Shown one piece after another: positions 8,238 through 16,452 of a DNA stretch of 34,396 nucleotides. Every line of letters starts with the position of its first letter. Positions within the stretch are counted from its first letter, which is position 1. The notes below the pieces were generated by a model that did no database searches, had not been told where the DNA came from, and saw nothing but the letters and a program-made list of their open reading frames with translations. The DNA is from a virus: positions 1-34,396 of the IMG/VR virus record IMGVR_UViG_3300044646_000620, one strand, 5' to 3'. Both the position numbers and the translations under genes were made by a program.

Positions 8238-8558
8238 GTGGCGACACATAGCACCAACGTACAGGCGTCGTGGGGCGGCGTGCCATTTTCGGAGATCATT
8301 GATCTCTCGTGGCAGTACGGCGGCGGCATGCCGAAGGGGCGTGGCGTCAACTGGACCGACGAGCGTGGCAGCCTCACGCTGACTTGCCTCGGCGCGACGA
8401 ACATCAGCACGGCCGAGCATGGCACTGCCAAGCTGCTCTCTGTCTCAGGCGGCGGCGCCGACTTGACGCTGTATGCAATCTATGAGTCGTTGAGCGTTGC
8501 GCCCGAGTTGAACGGAATCACCCGTTACACCGCGACGTTCAAGTTTCTGGATTGGTGA
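8238..8558 (+). CDS. Tail tube-like protein 2
   Basis: A 106-aa protein starting at GTG 8238 with GGGAGG at 8227-8232, 5 nt upstream. It contains short beta strands and ends in ITRYTATFKFLDW, like the last strand of tube proteins. It is not clearly homologous to its neighbour at 7842 beyond size and composition. The role as tube or tube-associated protein is inferred from its place directly before the tail chaperones. Confidence 0.6.
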   Translation: MATHSTNVQASWGGVPFSEIIDLSWQYGGGMPKGRGVNWTDERGSLTLTCLGATNISTAEHGTAKLLSVSGGGADLTLYAIYESLSVAPELNGITRYTATFKFLDW

Positions 8559-8561
8559 CAA

Positions 8562-8915
8562 ATGGGACTGAAGGAACAGATCAAGGCCGCAAGCGTGCGC
8601 AAGCCGTTAAAGGTGCACGTCAAGGAGTGGAACCTTGATGTGTACGTGCGGGTGCTAAGCGTTGGCGAGCGTGATGACTGGGAGCTGGCCTGGCTCGACA
8701 TCCGAAACAAAGGCGTCGAGAAGTTCCACAACTTCCGGGCGTTCTACTTGGCTCGCACTCTGTGTGACGAACACGGCGTGCGGATTTTCCAAGACAACGA
8801 ACTGGACGAAGTGGCAAAGCTCGACGGGGCCGTAATGGGCGAACTGTTTGACGTGGCGCAGCGGCACAACAAACTCACGGAGGCGGACGTAGTCGAACTA
8901 GCCGGCGAGCTTTAA
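8562..8915 (+). CDS. Tail assembly chaperone (gpG-like)
   Basis: A 117-aa protein that would coat the tape measure during tail assembly. It has VHVKEWNLDVYVRVLSVGER and RDDWELAWLD, then RAFYLARTLCDEHGVRIF, the usual pattern of siphovirus tail assembly chaperones. It ends GEL-stop at CTT TAA. A short second frame (8902-9222) continues with the gpT-type domain in the +1 frame, so a fraction is probably made as a longer G-T fusion. Confidence 0.8.
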   Translation: MGLKEQIKAASVRKPLKVHVKEWNLDVYVRVLSVGERDDWELAWLDIRNKGVEKFHNFRAFYLARTLCDEHGVRIFQDNELDEVAKLDGAVMGELFDVAQRHNKLTEADVVELAGEL

Positions 8916-9222
8916 CGCCAGGCCATCTCGGCGGTTCTTGTTCATGCTGGCCGGTCATCTCGGAATGACGGTCGGCGAGCTCGAGCAACGGATGGACAGC
9001 CGCGAGCTCAGCGAATGGCTGGCTTTCGCTCGCTACTACCAACCGCTAGACAACTCATGGGCGCAGGCGGGAGTGATTGCCAGTGCGGTCCTTGCCCCGT
9101 ACTCCAAGCGTGGGCAATCCCCAAAGCCTGCAGACTTCATCCCAACTGACTCGCCACCGCAGCACAGGACGCAAATACTCGACGTGCTCGCCCAGATGAA
9201 GCGAGACCTAGACGGCAAATGA
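8902..9222 (+). CDS. Tail assembly chaperone, gpT-like part (frameshift extension)
   Basis: The frame opens right after TAG 8899-8901 and the first ATG inside it is 8944, with no ribosome site, so expression by frameshift from 8562 is the better model. MLAGHLGMTVGELEQRMDSRE followed by SEWLAFARYY is the signature of the lambda-T-like domain, which recruits tail tube protein to the tape measure. The predicted G-T fusion is about 220 aa. It ends 1 nt before the tape measure start, as usual. Confidence 0.8.
   Translation, partial: PASFNARPSRRFLFMLAGHLGMTVGELEQRMDSRELSEWLAFARYYQPLDNSWAQAGVIASAVLAPYSKRGQSPKPADFIPTDSPPQHRTQILDVLAQMKRDLDGK
8907..8916 (+). promoter_or_regulatory. Probable +1 ribosomal frameshift site (GAG CTT TAA C)
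   Basis: The G-type chaperone ends in CTT TAA C. A Leu tRNA on CTT can slip +1 to TTT, then read AAC and stay in the open frame that holds the T-type domain. The arrangement (CTT followed by a stop and C) is the same as in the prfB +1 site CTT TGA C. No strong upstream Shine-Dalgarno-like stimulator is seen; GGCGAG at 8904-8909 is weak. A -2 shift would give the same frame. Confidence 0.6.
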
Positions 9223-9223
9223 A

Positions 9224-10546
9224 ATGAGCACGGCACTCGGATTGGCAATGCAGATCAGTGCGAACACGGCCCAGCTGGCCCAAGCTGTGGCCGATGTCAA
9301 CGCCAAGCTGGACTCCATGGGGGAGGCTGGGAAGAAAGCGTCTGCCGACCTCGGCACGCTTAAAAACATCGAGATCGGCAAGCTGGCTCTAGGCGGGCTC
9401 AAGGCTGCCACTGACGCATTTCTAAGCCTGAGCGGTGCAGTTGTCGGCGCCGCCTCGTCTGTGACATCGTTCGCTCTGAGTGTCGGCGAAGAGCTCGACG
9501 CACTAAACGACGTTGCCAATCGGACAGGCGTTGGCGTCGAGGCATTGCAGGCTTATGCCAGAGCCGCCGCCGACACTGGCGTAAGCGTGGAGTCATTTGC
9601 CAAGCAGATGGGAAAGCTGACGGTCAACATTGGTGCCGCATCGCTCGACGAGAAAGCGCAAAAGAAGTTTGAGAATTTGGGCATTGTCTTTGAAGAGTTA
9701 AAGGCCGCAACGCCGGAGAAGCAATTCGAGCAGGTCGTTGACGCAATCTCTCGGATTGCGGACCCGGCAGAGCGTGCCGCCACTGCGGTGAAGTTCTTCG
9801 GCAAGGGCGGCATCGAGCTTGGCGAACTCTTTACGCTTGGGCCCGGGGCTCTGACCCAGATGAGAGAGGAGGCCGTGTCGCTCGGCCAGGTTGTCAGCTC
9901 TGATGCCGTCAAGGCAATCGACAACATGAACGATTCATTTGCTGCGGTGTATGCCACGGTCAAAGGGCTGACCGGTGCGATCCTCGGCGAGCTTGCGGGG
10001 CCAATTAGCCAGATTGCCCAAGACCTTCTTGGCGTCATTAGGCAGGCAGGGCCGCAGCAGATTGCCCAGCAGGTGGCTCAGGGCTTGCTTGATTTCATCA
10101 AGCTCGCGGGCAATTCGTTCTTTAAATTAGCCGAGTTTATCGAAGCGTTTATCAAGAAGTTTGGCCCGATCCTTGGTCTCGACATCCGCAGCGAAGCAGA
10201 GAAGGAATTGGAGGCGCTTCGCAACAAGGAAGCGGGCACCACTCGCACAGTCAGCATCGGCGGCCGGCCAGTTCTGCAATTCACGCCCGGATCACTGACG
10301 CCAGAAGAGCAGTCTCGGCGTGGCGACCTCGAGCGGCAGGTTGCGGCCGAAGCATCGGGCGGTGTGCTGCGGCAGTTCCAGGCAAACTTTAACGCGGCGA
10401 TCGACAACGCTAATCAATCACTACAGCAGAGAATTGACCAGAACGCTGCCACCGCTGAGCCAAACGAAGCGGAAAAGAAGCAAGTACAGCTGCTCGAGCA
10501 AATCAACCGCAACGGCCAAGTTGGAACTGTGGAGATCCTTAACTAG
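9224..10546 (+). CDS. Tape measure protein (short)
   Basis: A 440-aa, Ala/Gly-rich, mainly helical protein directly after the chaperone pair. Features are AQAVADVNAKLDSMGEAGKK (coiled coil near residues 20-40), a hydrophobic AVVGAASSVTSFALSVG stretch, EELDALNDVANRTGVGVEAL and LQAYARAAADTGVS of the TMP_2/prophage tail length region, and a Gln/Asn-rich C-terminal coiled coil. At about 1.5 angstrom per residue it predicts a tail near 65 nm, short for a siphovirus. The C-terminal end lacks any obvious lytic domain. Confidence 0.87.
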   Translation: MSTALGLAMQISANTAQLAQAVADVNAKLDSMGEAGKKASADLGTLKNIEIGKLALGGLKAATDAFLSLSGAVVGAASSVTSFALSVGEELDALNDVANRTGVGVEALQAYARAAADTGVSVESFAKQMGKLTVNIGAASLDEKAQKKFENLGIVFEELKAATPEKQFEQVVDAISRIADPAERAATAVKFFGKGGIELGELFTLGPGALTQMREEAVSLGQVVSSDAVKAIDNMNDSFAAVYATVKGLTGAILGELAGPISQIAQDLLGVIRQAGPQQIAQQVAQGLLDFIKLAGNSFFKLAEFIEAFIKKFGPILGLDIRSEAEKELEALRNKEAGTTRTVSIGGRPVLQFTPGSLTPEEQSRRGDLERQVAAEASGGVLRQFQANFNAAIDNANQSLQQRIDQNAATAEPNEAEKKQVQLLEQINRNGQVGTVEILN

Positions 10547-10548
10547 CC

Positions 10549-11421
10549 ATGGCCGTTTTGTCCTACCGCGAAGTCATCCCCCGCACTGGGTCTCACAGGT
10601 TCGGCGAGTCGCCAACGGCCGAGCGCAAATACATTGTCACGCTTGACGAGCCAACCGGCACACGGGAGATCGTTGAGGCGATCGGCATTTTTCACGCAGA
10701 CCCGCACCCCGAACTGAGCTACCTGCTGTGCCTGAACATTCAGGTCAACGAAACGGATGCATACCATGCGGAGGTAAGCTACAGCTACGAGGTTCCAAAG
10801 CAAGAGAGCCTAGACCCAAATCCGCTGGCTAGACCGGACGTGTGGTCGTTCTCAACGAGCGCTGCCCAGGTGCCGTGGCTGTACTACTACCATGGAACTG
10901 GAAACAACGACGTGAGGCCTCTCGTTAATGCGGCCAACGACTACATCGAAGGGCTTACGACGGTTGCGCCAGAGGTTCGGGCAACGATCTCAGGGAACCG
11001 CGCAAGCTTTCCCCTGGCCTTGGCTGCTGAAGTCACGAATGCCATCAACTCTGCGCCGTACCTTGGCGGGGCAGCCTATACGTGGCAATGCAACGGCATC
11101 AGCGGCCAGCAGGCTATAGAAGTCGTCAACGACACTGAGGTGCGGTATTGGCAGATAGGCGTCGAGCTTACGTATCGCAAGCATGGATACATTGAAAAGA
11201 TTCCGCACGTAGGGTGGCACTACATCGACGGTGGCAAGAAGCGTCGAGCCTGGTCGTGGAACGACGGCGGTGACGAAAAGGGGGACGCTTCGGCACCTCA
11301 GCCACTAGACGAAAACGGCGGGCTGAAGTGCCCTGGCAGCGACTGCCTGCCAGACCAGCTTTTGCGACGCCCGTTTCCGGCAATCAATTTTAGTTCGTTT
11401 TTCGGCACGCCGCCGTTCTAG
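10549..11421 (+). CDS. Tail-tip / distal tail protein, unknown
   Basis: A 290-aa protein right after the tape measure, where distal tail proteins (Dit/tail hub) sit. It begins MAVLSYREVIPRTGSHRFGE and has beta-rich stretches, several Tyr-rich runs and a C-terminal CPGSDCLPDQLLRRPFPAIN tail. No catalytic motif is seen. Its codon use is less GC-biased than that of the head genes. Dit-like function is inferred from position only. Confidence 0.6.
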   Translation: MAVLSYREVIPRTGSHRFGESPTAERKYIVTLDEPTGTREIVEAIGIFHADPHPELSYLLCLNIQVNETDAYHAEVSYSYEVPKQESLDPNPLARPDVWSFSTSAAQVPWLYYYHGTGNNDVRPLVNAANDYIEGLTTVAPEVRATISGNRASFPLALAAEVTNAINSAPYLGGAAYTWQCNGISGQQAIEVVNDTEVRYWQIGVELTYRKHGYIEKIPHVGWHYIDGGKKRRAWSWNDGGDEKGDASAPQPLDENGGLKCPGSDCLPDQLLRRPFPAINFSSFFGTPPF

Positions 11422-11429
11422 GAGCCCTC

Positions 11430-11798
11430 ATGCCAGACATCAACTACACCATCAGCGCTCGTGTTTCTAAGGGGCCGCTCTCGCAGTCCCTTGCCGCATC
11501 TGGCGTTACCGCAGACATGGCCACCGCTGGCATGCTGTCTCAGACGCTCAACCTTGGCACGGCTGTGACGCAGATCAGCACGGCCACGCTTGGCAGCGTC
11601 GGCCTCGCATTCGCTCGCTCGCTGGCAACCGAGACAACGCACACTGTGTCCTTTGGCCGCTACAGCGGCGGCACACTGTATGAAACTGCCAGCCTCAGGG
11701 CAGGCGAGGCGGCGATACTGCGGCTCGCTCCAGGCGACTACGCAGCCAAGGCTGCAGTTGGTGGATCTCGGTTGCTGCTCACCATCATCGAGGATTGA
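11430..11798 (+). CDS. Small tail structural protein, unknown
   Basis: A 122-aa Ser/Thr/Ala-rich protein preceded by GGAG at 11421-11424. It has a beta-repeat-like appearance (SGVTADMATAGMLSQTLNLG, ASLRAGEAAILRLAPGDYAA) without Cys or catalytic residues. The later protein at 33601 is of similar size, beta-rich and Thr-rich, so it may be related in fold. Role in the tail tip is inferred from neighbours. Confidence 0.6.
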   Translation: MPDINYTISARVSKGPLSQSLAASGVTADMATAGMLSQTLNLGTAVTQISTATLGSVGLAFARSLATETTHTVSFGRYSGGTLYETASLRAGEAAILRLAPGDYAAKAAVGGSRLLLTIIED

Positions 11799-11800
11799 GC

Positions 11801-12280
11801 GTGTCCGGCAAACCAGACGGCAAGGCCGCAAAGACCGAGCGTGTCGCGTTCACTCGGCCGGCAGCTGAGCGGATTGCCAAGGTGGTCCGCAAGGTCGAGG
11901 CCGGGGATCGAGGTGCAGCGCCACTGCGTTTTGATAGGGTCGGCGCTGGCGGCAGTAGCAAGGTCTTCCGTGTCTGCACCTACACAGGCGCATGGTCGCT
12001 GAATGCGTCCAAGGTTGTCACGTTTCGCAACCAGACGAACACGGTGCAGGCCGTCAATTTGTTTCTCGCCCTGCCAGATAATGGGCAGCGAAACTGTGCG
12101 ATTGCCAAGGACGGCACGGAGTGGCATTTGATTCAGTGGCAGTGGGACGTTTCGACGGCTCTCAGCAGTGTCACGCTCACCACGGCGTCGCTTGAGTTCA
12201 GCCGCATTAAGGTGGCGTCGCTCGGAACTGAGTCCACCACGTACATTTCAATCACCACTTGCGCAACAGCAACCGCCTGA
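11801..12280 (+). CDS. Tail structural protein, unknown
   Basis: A 159-aa protein starting at GTG 11801 (a TTG at 11795 overlapping the previous stop is the alternative). The N-terminus is basic (KPDGKAAKTERVAFTRPAAE); the rest is beta-rich with several aromatic residues (YTGAWSLNASKVVTFRNQTN). Nothing enzymatic is visible. Its stop overlaps the next ATG by one base, which ties it into the tail-tip operon. Confidence 0.6.
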   Translation: MSGKPDGKAAKTERVAFTRPAAERIAKVVRKVEAGDRGAAPLRFDRVGAGGSSKVFRVCTYTGAWSLNASKVVTFRNQTNTVQAVNLFLALPDNGQRNCAIAKDGTEWHLIQWQWDVSTALSSVTLTTASLEFSRIKVASLGTESTTYISITTCATATA

Positions 12281-12921
12281 TGTCGCTCGTCAACCAAGGT
12301 GGAAAACTGCTGCTGACCAATGGCGTGCTCGCCAGCGGGGCCGAGTGCTGCTGTGCGAAGCCATGCGACTGCGGGTCGTGCTCGCTGACGCTGACAGTCA
12401 ACGGCACCGTCGTTCCAATTGGAAACGGCCTCGGGGCGCACTCGTGCGATGCGCCGTGCGAGCCGACGTGCGAAGATTTTCTTCGAGAGACTATTGGGAC
12501 GGGCTTGCCTTCTGAAGGATGCGCTCCGACCAACCAGAACCCCTGCCCTGAATTCTTGGATTTTACGGGGCAGCCAATGGTGACGAGTGGCGTGTCGTGC
12601 GGAAGCTTTGCAAGTGCGTGCCTTCACTGCAGCGAAGATGGGCTGTGTGTGCGTGTGTTTTATTATGCCGTCACAGTCTATAGCTGCAACAACGGGCAGG
12701 CCTTCGATTACCATTACCGCGCCAGATACGCAGATTACACGCTTGACCTATTGCCGCCGTGCGACCAGAGCGCTGTATTGGAAAAGATAGACAGTGGCGA
12801 TTACCAGCCGTTGCTGGATGTGAATCTTGCTTGCGCTGGCCCGGTGGCAGCCGACGCCGGCCCTTGTGGCGGCTGCGAAGACGACTCCGTCGTGCAGATT
12901 TCCTGCAATCCGTTTATATGA
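12280..12921 (+). CDS. Cysteine-rich tail protein
   Basis: A 213-aa protein with 21 cysteines (about 10 percent), starting at ATG 12280 in a TGATG junction. The N-terminus MSLVNQGGKLLLTNGVLASG precedes a dense cluster ECCCAKPCDCGSC; later clusters include CDAPCEPTC and CGGCED. The even spread suggests many disulfides or bound metal, and there is no signal peptide, so the folding would be completed in the virion or extracellularly. It lies among tail-tip genes, where receptor-binding proteins sit. Receptor or host-wall contact is my inference. Confidence 0.65.
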   Translation: MSLVNQGGKLLLTNGVLASGAECCCAKPCDCGSCSLTLTVNGTVVPIGNGLGAHSCDAPCEPTCEDFLRETIGTGLPSEGCAPTNQNPCPEFLDFTGQPMVTSGVSCGSFASACLHCSEDGLCVRVFYYAVTVYSCNNGQAFDYHYRARYADYTLDLLPPCDQSAVLEKIDSGDYQPLLDVNLACAGPVAADAGPCGGCEDDSVVQISCNPFI

Positions 12922-13388
12922 TTCGCGGCACGCGCCAAAACTTTGAGGCTCGACTGCGTCAGCGTGGTTACACGGTGAACGAAGTGCGCGAATGCGTCGT
13001 TTCTGAAGACGGCGACTTTGTGACGGTGGACGAGACGCACTCCGCCTACCCACGAGAGATAAAGCCTGGCTACCGTCAGCCGGCGTGGACGCCGCTCGGG
13101 CAGCGTGCTGCATCCGCCGGCCCAGGCACTGAACTCACCAAGCTCGTGGCCCGCTTCGGCATCGCCTACACGCCCGGATGTTCCTGCCGCAGCATGGCCG
13201 TCAAGATGAACGCCCTCGGCCCTGACTGGTGCGAGGGCGACGGGATGCCAGAGATCCTCGGCGTCATGCGTACCGAGCACGCCAAGCGCTGGCAGGCCCG
13301 GCAGACGATCCTGCCGTGGAGCGACCTCGGCGCACGCCAGCTTGTCCTTCTCGCCTGCCGCCGGGCTCGAGCTAAGGCCGAAGGTTGA
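12918..13388 (+). CDS. Tail-region protein with conserved Cys motif, unknown
   Basis: A 156-aa protein starting at ATG 12918, overlapping the previous stop by ATGA. The C-terminal half has GTELTKLVARFGIAYTPGCS, then CRSMAVKMNALGPDWC, a Cys/Trp motif that I have seen at the end of phage tail-associated proteins but cannot name. The N-terminal half is short and polar. Role unknown. Confidence 0.6.
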   Translation: MIRGTRQNFEARLRQRGYTVNEVRECVVSEDGDFVTVDETHSAYPREIKPGYRQPAWTPLGQRAASAGPGTELTKLVARFGIAYTPGCSCRSMAVKMNALGPDWCEGDGMPEILGVMRTEHAKRWQARQTILPWSDLGARQLVLLACRRARAKAEG

Positions 13389-13423
13389 CGGCTCGGCTAC
13401 GGTGGCGTGCGAAAGGGCTCGCC

Positions 13424-13711
13424 GTGCCAGACGATCACGTGTTCACATTGAACGGCGACGAGCGGTGGCTTCTGCGTTTCACCACGCTGAAGGGCGCTGC
13501 CTACGGCTACACGTTCTCGCAAAAGGCGAAGCACCCCCGCATCATCCTTGACGCTCGCATGCGTGGGCGGAAGAAGCTCGAGGTGCTCGTGCACGAATTG
13601 CTCCACGCCCTGAATCCAACGCAGTCGGAGGAGCACGTGGAGCAGCAGGGCAAGGACATTGCCAAGGTGCTCTGGGCGTTGAACTACCGAGAGGTGAACG
13701 ATGGCACGTAG
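13424..13711 (+). CDS. HExxH putative zinc metallopeptidase
   Basis: A small protein with the zinc-binding motif VLVHELLHALNPTQSEEH (HExxH with a following Glu/His), as in SprT-like or other short metallopeptidases. GTG 13424 has AAAGGG 6 nt upstream and begins PDDHVF. A TTG at 13385 that overlaps the previous stop would add 13 basic residues. It might process a virion protein or act at the host surface; neither is shown. The product of 95 aa is close to a bare catalytic core. Confidence 0.65.
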   Translation: MPDDHVFTLNGDERWLLRFTTLKGAAYGYTFSQKAKHPRIILDARMRGRKKLEVLVHELLHALNPTQSEEHVEQQGKDIAKVLWALNYREVNDGT

Positions 13712-14606
13712 CGCCACGACATTCCGTCGCAAGAACGCTTCCGACCCGTGGCTTGTCACCACGCTCGACGGTGGCGTCACACGCATCGACTTCGCCAGCC
13801 GGCTGTGGGTGCTGCTCTCCAGCGATTGGCACTGGGACTCGATGAAGTGCAACCGCGAGAAGCTGGCGTCAGACCTACAGAAGGCGAAAGAACTCAACGC
13901 CGCCGTGCTCAGCATCGGCGACCACTTTGACGCCATGGGGGGCAAGTACGATCCCCGCAGCAATGGCAAGTGGGACGTTAGGCCAGAGTTTCAGAGGGGC
14001 AACTACTACGACGACATCGTGACGCAGTGTGCCGAGTGGCTGGAGCCCTACCGTGAGCAGATGGCTCTCATCACGCCGGGCAACCACGAGACTGCTGTGC
14101 GGAAACGCATGGAAACGTGCCTCACCACCAGGCTTGTGGAGCAGCTGCGGGTGAAGGGCTCGAAGTGCCGACACGCCGGCTATTCGGGCTGGGTGCTGTT
14201 CCGGGCTAAGGCCGGCAAGACCAACTCGGCCCTGTACCGACTCTGGTACCACCACGGCTACGGCGGCGGCGGGCCTGTCACCCGGGGCGTGATCGACTAC
14301 AGCCGCTACCTCGTGGACGTGGATGCCGACTGCATTCACGCTGGCCACGTCCATCAGCGGACGCTCATTGAAGCGAGCCGCCAGCGGCTATCGCCAACCG
14401 GCATTGCCAAGGTGCGGCCGATGCACCTCGTGCGGTCAGCGGCCTACAAGCAGGAGTGCCTCACCGACGGCTGGGCTGTTGAGAAGGGCATGAGTGCCAG
14501 ACCGCTTGGCGGATGGTGGATGCTACTCCGGTGGAACACAGACCACACCGAACTACGTGCCTCGTTTCATGACTCACCAAGGGACGACAATGACGACGAC
14601 GTTTGA
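13701..14606 (+). CDS. Calcineurin-like metallophosphoesterase
   Basis: A 301-aa protein with the full metal-binding series: SSDWHWD (D42, H44), GDHFD (D74), GNHE (N128, H129), YHHG (H184, H185) and GHVH (H216, H218). It resembles phage DNA-repair exonuclease/phosphoesterase proteins, so a nucleic acid or nucleotide substrate is likely. The gene starts 11 nt before the end of the preceding HExxH gene. Confidence 0.88.
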   Translation: MARSATTFRRKNASDPWLVTTLDGGVTRIDFASRLWVLLSSDWHWDSMKCNREKLASDLQKAKELNAAVLSIGDHFDAMGGKYDPRSNGKWDVRPEFQRGNYYDDIVTQCAEWLEPYREQMALITPGNHETAVRKRMETCLTTRLVEQLRVKGSKCRHAGYSGWVLFRAKAGKTNSALYRLWYHHGYGGGGPVTRGVIDYSRYLVDVDADCIHAGHVHQRTLIEASRQRLSPTGIAKVRPMHLVRSAAYKQECLTDGWAVEKGMSARPLGGWWMLLRWNTDHTELRASFHDSPRDDNDDDV

Positions 14607-15150
14607 AGCCGCCAACGAACAACTCCGCCAGGCCGTGCAGCAGCGGCGTGACGCCCAGGCCGCAGGCAGGCCGCATGAGCAGTGGTACGACGTGTCGCAG
14701 CCGGCGACAGAACCGGCGGCACCTGTCGCCGAAGCAGAGGAAACGCAACACGACGAGTTGGACGGCATTGCCGACGAGCCATACATCAAGCACCTGCTAC
14801 AGCAGCAGCGGCTGCGTGGCGATTCGCTGTTGTCCTCCGACGTGCATCCGACGAGCCAAGAGTTCTTTGACCTGTGCGACGCGCTCAAGGAGATGCACCG
14901 GCGTAAGAGCCGAGACTACGGCTGCCCGAGTGGAGAAGACCCGCTGGCCAACATTCGCAACGGCGCGAAGTTCGTCGGCATCCCGTCGTGGAAAGGCGCG
15001 ATGGTGCGACTGTCCGACAAGGTCACTCGGCTGGCGGCGTACAACGCCACGGGCCGGCTGGAGAACGAGAGCCTCGAGGACAACCTGTTCGACCTCGCCA
15101 GCTATTCGCTGCTGGCCCTGCTGCTGCACCGGGAGGAGCACGGCAAGTGA
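14590..15150 (+). CDS. DUF1599 (nucleotide modification associated domain 1) protein
   Basis: A 186-aa protein. Residues 1-60 are acidic, Gln-rich and low complexity. The rest holds KSRDYGCPSGEDPLANIRN, VGIPSWKGAMVRLSDKVTRL and NESLEDNLFDLASYSLLALL, the DUF1599 core, a MazG/dUTPase-like all-alpha nucleotide pyrophosphohydrolase relative with acidic metal sites. It is likely to act on a nucleotide pool or modified nucleotide. ATG 14590 starts 17 nt before the end of the phosphoesterase gene. Confidence 0.83.
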   Translation: MTTTFEAANEQLRQAVQQRRDAQAAGRPHEQWYDVSQPATEPAAPVAEAEETQHDELDGIADEPYIKHLLQQQRLRGDSLLSSDVHPTSQEFFDLCDALKEMHRRKSRDYGCPSGEDPLANIRNGAKFVGIPSWKGAMVRLSDKVTRLAAYNATGRLENESLEDNLFDLASYSLLALLLHREEHGK

Positions 15151-15362
15151 GCCGCTCGGGCGACGCCTACATCCTGACGCAGCGCGAGCCGCTGCCTGAC
15201 GCCTACCTCGTGGAGTGCGAGCAGGACGCCAGGCGGTTCCAGGGTGCCTACACGGGCACGAGCGGCACGCTCGCGGCCCACGTTATGCGGCTGCTGGCCG
15301 AGGTGCGACGGCTCAAGGTGGCGTCTGCGTTGAAAGAAAATGCCACGCCGATTTCTTACTGA
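15147..15362 (+). CDS. Small hypothetical protein at end of the late operon
   Basis: A 71-aa protein whose GTG overlaps the DUF1599 stop (GTGA). It starts SRSGDAYILTQREPLPDAYL and ends in a helix AAHVMRLLAEVRRLKVASAL. No motif recognised. It is the last + strand gene before the oppositely oriented integrase. Confidence 0.6.
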   Translation: MSRSGDAYILTQREPLPDAYLVECEQDARRFQGAYTGTSGTLAAHVMRLLAEVRRLKVASALKENATPISY

Positions 15363-15534
15363 GCCGGGCCGGCGGTTGAGATGCGGCAGGGTTTCTCCCT
15401 TTCCCCTGCTGGCGTCTCCCGCCGTGCCAGGCTCACGCCGCCGGTCGGTCCTACCTAATTCCCTACCTAGTTCCGGCGACACTACGCAATTACGCCGCCG
15501 GCCTATCGCCTGACGTTTCCTCGGTACTTGTGGG
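15363..15534. other. Convergent intergenic region with tandem repeat, possible integrase-arm/attP region
   Basis: This 172-nt gap separates converging genes. At 15449-15474 a 13-nt unit (CCTACCTAATTC-like) is repeated twice in tandem, and the block ACGCCGCCGG occurs at about 15435 and 15491. Next to the 3' end of an integrase gene, such short direct repeats are candidate arm-type integrase sites. No clean terminator with a T-tract is visible for either strand. Assignment is tentative. Confidence 0.35.
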
Positions 15535-16452
15535 CTACTGCCGAGGATTTGTCGGTGGTTCGGACAGGTTGAGTGGCGGCATCACGTCCACGCTGGCCTG
15601 CTGCGTCGGGCAGATCGTGGGATCGACGTACCGCTCCTGGAGCTTGGGGTCGCTGTGATCGAGCACCTGCGTGGCCGCAGCGGTTCCGCCAGCCAGGGCG
15701 GCGTATGACGCTCGCGTACGACGCAGCCCGTGGAAGCCCCGATACTGCACGCCGGCCAGACGGCACAGCAGCTTGAGGCTGGTCCACAGGGAGCCCTTGC
15801 ATCGGTCCCACGGCCACACCATATCCTCTGGCTGGCCTTGCTTGAGCGCCAGCATTGCGGCCAAGTCGGCCGTAAAGTCACGCTCGATGTCGTGCGTCTG
15901 CCCTTTGCGAGTCTCGCCCTTAAACACGACCCGGCGACGCTCTAGGTCAATCTCGCCCCACCGGAGCGACATGAGGGCCGTGGCCCGCTCGCCGGTGCAG
16001 TAGGCCATGTAGATGATTGTCGCCCACCACCAGGCGGACGGCTTGCCGCCCGTGCGTCCCTTTCTGTGGCGGGCACGGCGGATCAACTTGGCCACGTCAT
16101 CGGCCGTGTAGGCCCGGCCGGTCGGAATCGACTTCGGCACTCTGATCCTTGGCAACTCAGGGAACTCGGCCACCCATCGCTTGCGGGCCGCCAGATTCCA
16201 GGCTGCGGCCAGCATCACCTTGTCCTTCTGCACCGTAGCCGGACGCACGACACGGCCACGGCATGACTGCGTAGCACGAGCCCTGAGGTAGCGACTAATC
16301 GTGAGGTCATCTAGGTCGGCCACGGTCGGCTCGTGCCCTAGAAACGCACGGAGGCGTTCCAGAAGCATTCCGTACAGGGCCATCGTCTTTGCGTCGAGGT
16401 TCCGAAGGTCTGCGTATCGCTCAAACAGTTCTGCCAGCGTCATGGTGTCCAT
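15535..16452 (-). CDS. int: Tyrosine-recombinase integrase
   Basis: A 305-aa site-specific recombinase for lysogeny. On the - strand it starts at ATG 16452-16450 with GGGGAGA 7 nt upstream. The N-terminal SAM-like core-binding domain covers about 1-105 (AELFERYADLRNLDAKTMAL). The catalytic domain shows R156 (TGERATALMSLRW), K178 in the beta-hairpin, H241-x-x-R244 (FHGLRRTRAS), H266 (VLDHSD) and the nucleophile Y275 (QERYVD). It lacks the long arm-binding N-terminal domain of lambda Int. It is the only - strand gene in the window. Confidence 0.93.
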   Translation of the reverse strand: MDTMTLAELFERYADLRNLDAKTMALYGMLLERLRAFLGHEPTVADLDDLTISRYLRARATQSCRGRVVRPATVQKDKVMLAAAWNLAARKRWVAEFPELPRIRVPKSIPTGRAYTADDVAKLIRRARHRKGRTGGKPSAWWWATIIYMAYCTGERATALMSLRWGEIDLERRRVVFKGETRKGQTHDIERDFTADLAAMLALKQGQPEDMVWPWDRCKGSLWTSLKLLCRLAGVQYRGFHGLRRTRASYAALAGGTAAATQVLDHSDPKLQERYVDPTICPTQQASVDVMPPLNLSEPPTNPRQ

